Origin: Chloroflexota bacterium
GTDB taxonomy: Bacteria; Chloroflexota; Limnocylindria; Limnocylindrales; CSP1-4
Direction: 5' to 3'
Length of the DNA stretch: 5,229 nt
NCBI GenBank assembly: GCA_013813905.1
Contig: JACCQX010000034.1
Location: 1 to 5,229 of the forward strand
A program made the position numbers and the translations under genes. Numbering within the stretch: the first letter of the stretch is position 1; every line of letters begins with the position of its first letter. The notes beneath the pieces were generated by a model, which saw nothing but the letters and a program-made list of their open reading frames with translations, searched no databases and was not told where the DNA came from. Positions 5,164-5,229 of this stretch are shown here, piece after piece.

Positions 5164-5229
5164 CTACAGCAGGAGGCGCCGCTCTCGGGCGATCAGCTCC
5201 AACCAGGCGCGCTCGCGCTCGATGGTCGT
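5164..5229 (-). CDS. C-terminal end of a minus-strand gene, unidentified
   Basis: The last 21 codons and stop (TAG) of a gene that enters from the right edge. It encodes TTIERERAWLELIARERRLL plus a final Leu, a charged amphipathic helix of the kind that often ends cytoplasmic proteins. Twenty of the 21 sense codons end in G or C, far better than the other open frames over the same bases, and a terminator hairpin sits right after the stop. Too little is visible to name a family. Confidence 0.5.
   Translation of the reverse strand, partial: TTIERERAWLELIARERRLLL

Overview
The window is GC-rich (roughly two thirds by eye) and gene-dense, with short intergenic gaps, ATGA start/stop overlaps and clear Shine-Dalgarno sequences. 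It looks like ordinary chromosome from a high-GC bacterium. Chloroflexota or Actinomycetota would fit the gene types, but this is an inference from style and nothing here settles the taxonomy. There is no rRNA, tRNA, CRISPR array or insertion sequence.

Positions 1-3974 (+) form one probable operon. It begins with the 3' part of an ABC-2 type ATPase, whose start lies outside the window. A 73-aa arginine-rich protein of unknown function follows, then the ABC-2 permease, whose start overlaps the small gene's stop. The 21-codon ORF at 713-778 may couple translation of the ATPase to the small gene. Next come the circularly permuted ribosome-assembly GTPase RsgA and a double-GNAT acetyltransferase, packed with gaps of 16 and 2 bases. 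The ATPase and permease should form one exporter or membrane-remodelling transporter; its substrate cannot be told. RsgA and the acetyltransferase have no obvious functional tie to it. A strong hairpin just after position 3974 closes the operon.

Positions 4008-4686 (-) hold a four-helix membrane protein of unknown function. Downstream of it is the C-terminal half of a plastocyanin-like copper protein. This half keeps all four apparent type 1 copper ligands but has no start, signal peptide or N-terminal strands in its own frame, and a frame break lies at about 4205-4217. It reads as a decaying or mis-sequenced gene.

Positions 4687-4935 are a divergent control region with short direct and inverted repeats. 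It is followed by a second small arginine-rich ORF (4936-5082, +), similar in style to the 73-aa protein, and a terminator hairpin. The window ends inside the C-terminus of a minus-strand gene.

The best leads for something undescribed are the two small basic proteins, one of them built into an ABC transporter operon beside an ATPase with a strongly acidic tail, and the broken copper-protein locus.
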